Shown here: piece after piece, positions 50,854 to 52,494 of the stretch
Position numbering within the stretch: the first letter of the stretch is position 1
Layout: each line of letters begins with the position of its first letter
NCBI GenBank assembly: GCA_027491215.1
Contig: JAIXWP010000113.1
Location: 1 to 52,494 of the forward strand
Source: Flavobacteriales bacterium
Lineage (GTDB): Bacteria; Bacteroidota; Bacteroidia; Flavobacteriales_D; Sanyastnellaceae
Reading direction: 5' to 3'
Length of the DNA stretch: 52,494 nt
Position numbers and translations under genes: made by a program
The notes under the pieces: generated by a model
Database searches by the model: none
Told to the model about the DNA's origin: nothing
The model's input: the letters and a program-made list of their open reading frames with translations, nothing else

Positions 50854-52494
50854 ATGAATACAGTAGTTGACCTTTCACCTAGAGAGGCATTAAAGAATTT
50901 TTTTGGTTTCGACCAATTCAAAGGCCTCCAAGAAAGTGTAATTAATTCTATACTAGACGGTAAGGATACGTTTGTGATCATGCCTACTGGTGGCGGCAAA
51001 TCGCTATGTTACCAGCTTCCAGCATTAATGCTTGATGGTACCGCTATCGTAGTATCTCCCCTCATCGCTCTTATGAAAAACCAAGTAGACGCCATGCGCG
51101 GCTTCTCGGATGAGGACGGTGTAGCCCACGTAATCAATTCTTCTCTCAATAAGACAGAAATTGCTCAGGTAAAAGCAGATATTCTTTCAGGAAAAACCAA
51201 ACTTCTTTACGTTGCCCCAGAATCTCTTAACAAAGACGAGAATGTAGAATTCTTGAGAAACGTTAAGATCTCTTTTGTAGCAATCGACGAAGCTCACTGT
51301 ATATCCGAATGGGGCCATGACTTCAGACCGGAATACCGCAGACTGAAGCCTATCATTCACCAAATTGCTGATGTGCCGATCATGGCACTCACCGCAACAG
51401 CTACACCGAAAGTGCAGCAGGATATTCAAAAGAATTTAGGAATGATGGATGCTCGCTTCTTCAAAGCGTCATTCAATAGAGCAAATCTCTATTATGAGAT
51501 TCGTCCAAAACATAATGTTGGAAAAGGAATTATTCAATACATCAAAGCTAATTCTGGAAAAAGCGGTATCATCTATTGCCTATCGCGTAAAAAAACAGAA
51601 GAGCTTGCTGAATTGCTTCAGGTAAACGGAATCAAAGCTCTTCCTTACCACGCAGGTATGGATAGCCACCAACGAAGCAGTGTTCAAGATAAATTCTTGA
51701 TGCAAGATGTGGATGTTATTGTAGCTACCATTGCATTCGGAATGGGTATCGATAAACCGGACGTGAGGTTTGTAATTCACCACGACATTCCAAAATCTCT
51801 AGAAAGCTATTATCAAGAAACAGGAAGAGCGGGTAGAGATGGTGGAGAAGGCGTCTGCGTAGCATTTTACAGCCCAAAAGACATTGAGAAATTAGAAAAA
51901 TTCCTTCAAGGAAAGCCTGTCGCAGAGCAAGAAATCGGAATGCAGCTTTTACAAGAAGTAATTGCTTACGCCGAAACTTCTATGAGCCGCAGAAAATATC
52001 TCCTTCACTATTTCGGCGAAGAATGGGATGAAGTAAACGGTGAAGGCGCTGGAATGGATGATAACTCAAGAAATCCGAAAGAGAAGTTTGAGGGTAAAGA
52101 ATATGTGAAGTTGATTCTTGATACCATCGTTTCATTCAAAGAAATGCATAAAGGCAAATTCATTTGCAATGTGCTCTGTGGAGTGAAAAACTCTGAAGTG
52201 ACCACATACAAAGGTCATTTGAATGAAAACTTTGGAGAAGGAAAAGAACATGATGAGAAATTCTGGAACGCCATCATTCGTCAAATGCTTGTTCGTGGCC
52301 TTCTCAGAAAGGAAATAGAAACTTATGGAACACTCAAGCTTACCGATGAAGGTAAGGCATTCTTAAAGAAGCCAGAGTCCTTCATTCTTGTCAAAGAAGA
52401 AGAGATTGGTGAAACGGATGAGGATGGTGAATTACTTCTTCCTAAACAAGGAGGTGGTGCTGCAGATGAGCAACTCTTCAACCTTCTAAAAGAA
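50854..52494 (+). CDS. recQ: ATP-dependent DNA helicase RecQ (C-terminus cut by window edge)
   Basis: The frame is open for 547 codons from the ATG at 50854 to the last base, so the 3' end is missing. The helicase core is complete: Walker A MPTGGGKS (Lys49), DEAH in AIDEAHCISEWGHDFRPEY, and the C-terminal lobe with ATIAFGMGIDKPDVRFVIHH and QETGRAGRDG. The RecQ-C region follows, with RRKYLLHYFGEEWDE near 379 and a winged helix over about 415-500. The four cysteines of the usual zinc site are absent: that region reads NGEGAGMDDNSRNP. RecQ unwinds recombination and replication intermediates. It diverges from kdsD. Confidence 0.95.
   Translation, partial: MNTVVDLSPREALKNFFGFDQFKGLQESVINSILDGKDTFVIMPTGGGKSLCYQLPALMLDGTAIVVSPLIALMKNQVDAMRGFSDEDGVAHVINSSLNKTEIAQVKADILSGKTKLLYVAPESLNKDENVEFLRNVKISFVAIDEAHCISEWGHDFRPEYRRLKPIIHQIADVPIMALTATATPKVQQDIQKNLGMMDARFFKASFNRANLYYEIRPKHNVGKGIIQYIKANSGKSGIIYCLSRKKTEELAELLQVNGIKALPYHAGMDSHQRSSVQDKFLMQDVDVIVATIAFGMGIDKPDVRFVIHHDIPKSLESYYQETGRAGRDGGEGVCVAFYSPKDIEKLEKFLQGKPVAEQEIGMQLLQEVIAYAETSMSRRKYLLHYFGEEWDEVNGEGAGMDDNSRNPKEKFEGKEYVKLILDTIVSFKEMHKGKFICNVLCGVKNSEVTTYKGHLNENFGEGKEHDEKFWNAIIRQMLVRGLLRKEIETYGTLKLTDEGKAFLKKPESFILVKEEEIGETDEDGELLLPKQGGGAADEQLFNLLKE

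Overview
The window reads as a chromosomal segment of a Bacteroidota bacterium, most likely a marine or freshwater Flavobacteriia-like lineage. The evidence is three very large or modular secreted proteins with type IX secretion (T9SS) C-terminal sorting domains, a PorP/SprF-OmpA pair, an Alternative Complex III (act) operon joined to cox genes, split atpDC genes, and repeated TAnnTTTG -7 promoter boxes of the Bacteroidota type. Genes are dense on both strands, no stretch above about 250 bp lacks a gene, and several genes use GTG or TTG starts. I saw no rRNA, tRNA, CRISPR array, transposase, integrase or prophage gene.

Layout. 1-9.05 kb: a partial outer-membrane barrel gene, then an overlapping minus-strand operon (M43 metalloprotease, PorP/SprF, OmpA/PD40) diverging from a 1467-residue PKD-repeat adhesin with a gliding-motility C-terminal domain. 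9.04-10.3 kb: two small genes, one a stand-alone copy of the domain that normally precedes the catalytic domain of Bacteroidota RluA-type pseudouridine synthases, the other a GyrI-like domain. 10.4-22.1 kb: the respiratory operon actABCDEF-coxB-coxA on the minus strand, with a promoter before actA and a strong terminator after coxA. It encodes quinol:cytochrome c oxidoreductase plus subunits I and II of an aa3-type oxidase, a known supercomplex. 22.3-25.2 kb: a SPOR protein and the tyrosine-catabolic pair hmgA-hpd. 25.2-31.5 kb: a nitronate monooxygenase-like gene diverging from panD, an LPG-synthase-like membrane protein, rfaE2, a ComF-type protein, two unknown membrane proteins and convergent hemL. 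31.6-37.8 kb: kynU, an RCK/TrkA protein, and a second giant T9SS protein (IgGFc-binding-like, Ig-like and reelin-like modules). 38.0-39.8 kb: atpD-atpC. 39.9-43.8 kb: a flippase, a chain-length regulator and an O-antigen ligase/polymerase. 43.8-46.7 kb: a SpoIIE-type phosphatase, an LpxD-family acyltransferase and efp. 46.8-48.6 kb: a T9SS type A secreted protein. 48.8 kb to the end: kdsD-tatC diverging from recQ, which runs off the window.

Most of this is housekeeping gene content for the phylum, and I found no convincing new defence or mobile system. The points most worth following are: the orphan RluA N-terminal domain; a dockerin/EF-hand-like loop just before the Fe-S domain of ActB; a RecQ with no zinc-binding cysteines; the protease-PorP-OmpA operon facing a giant adhesin; -7 boxes lying only 5-10 nt from start codons; a perfect palindrome over the predicted -33 element of the second giant adhesin gene; and four tail-to-tail gene pairs whose coding ends overlap.
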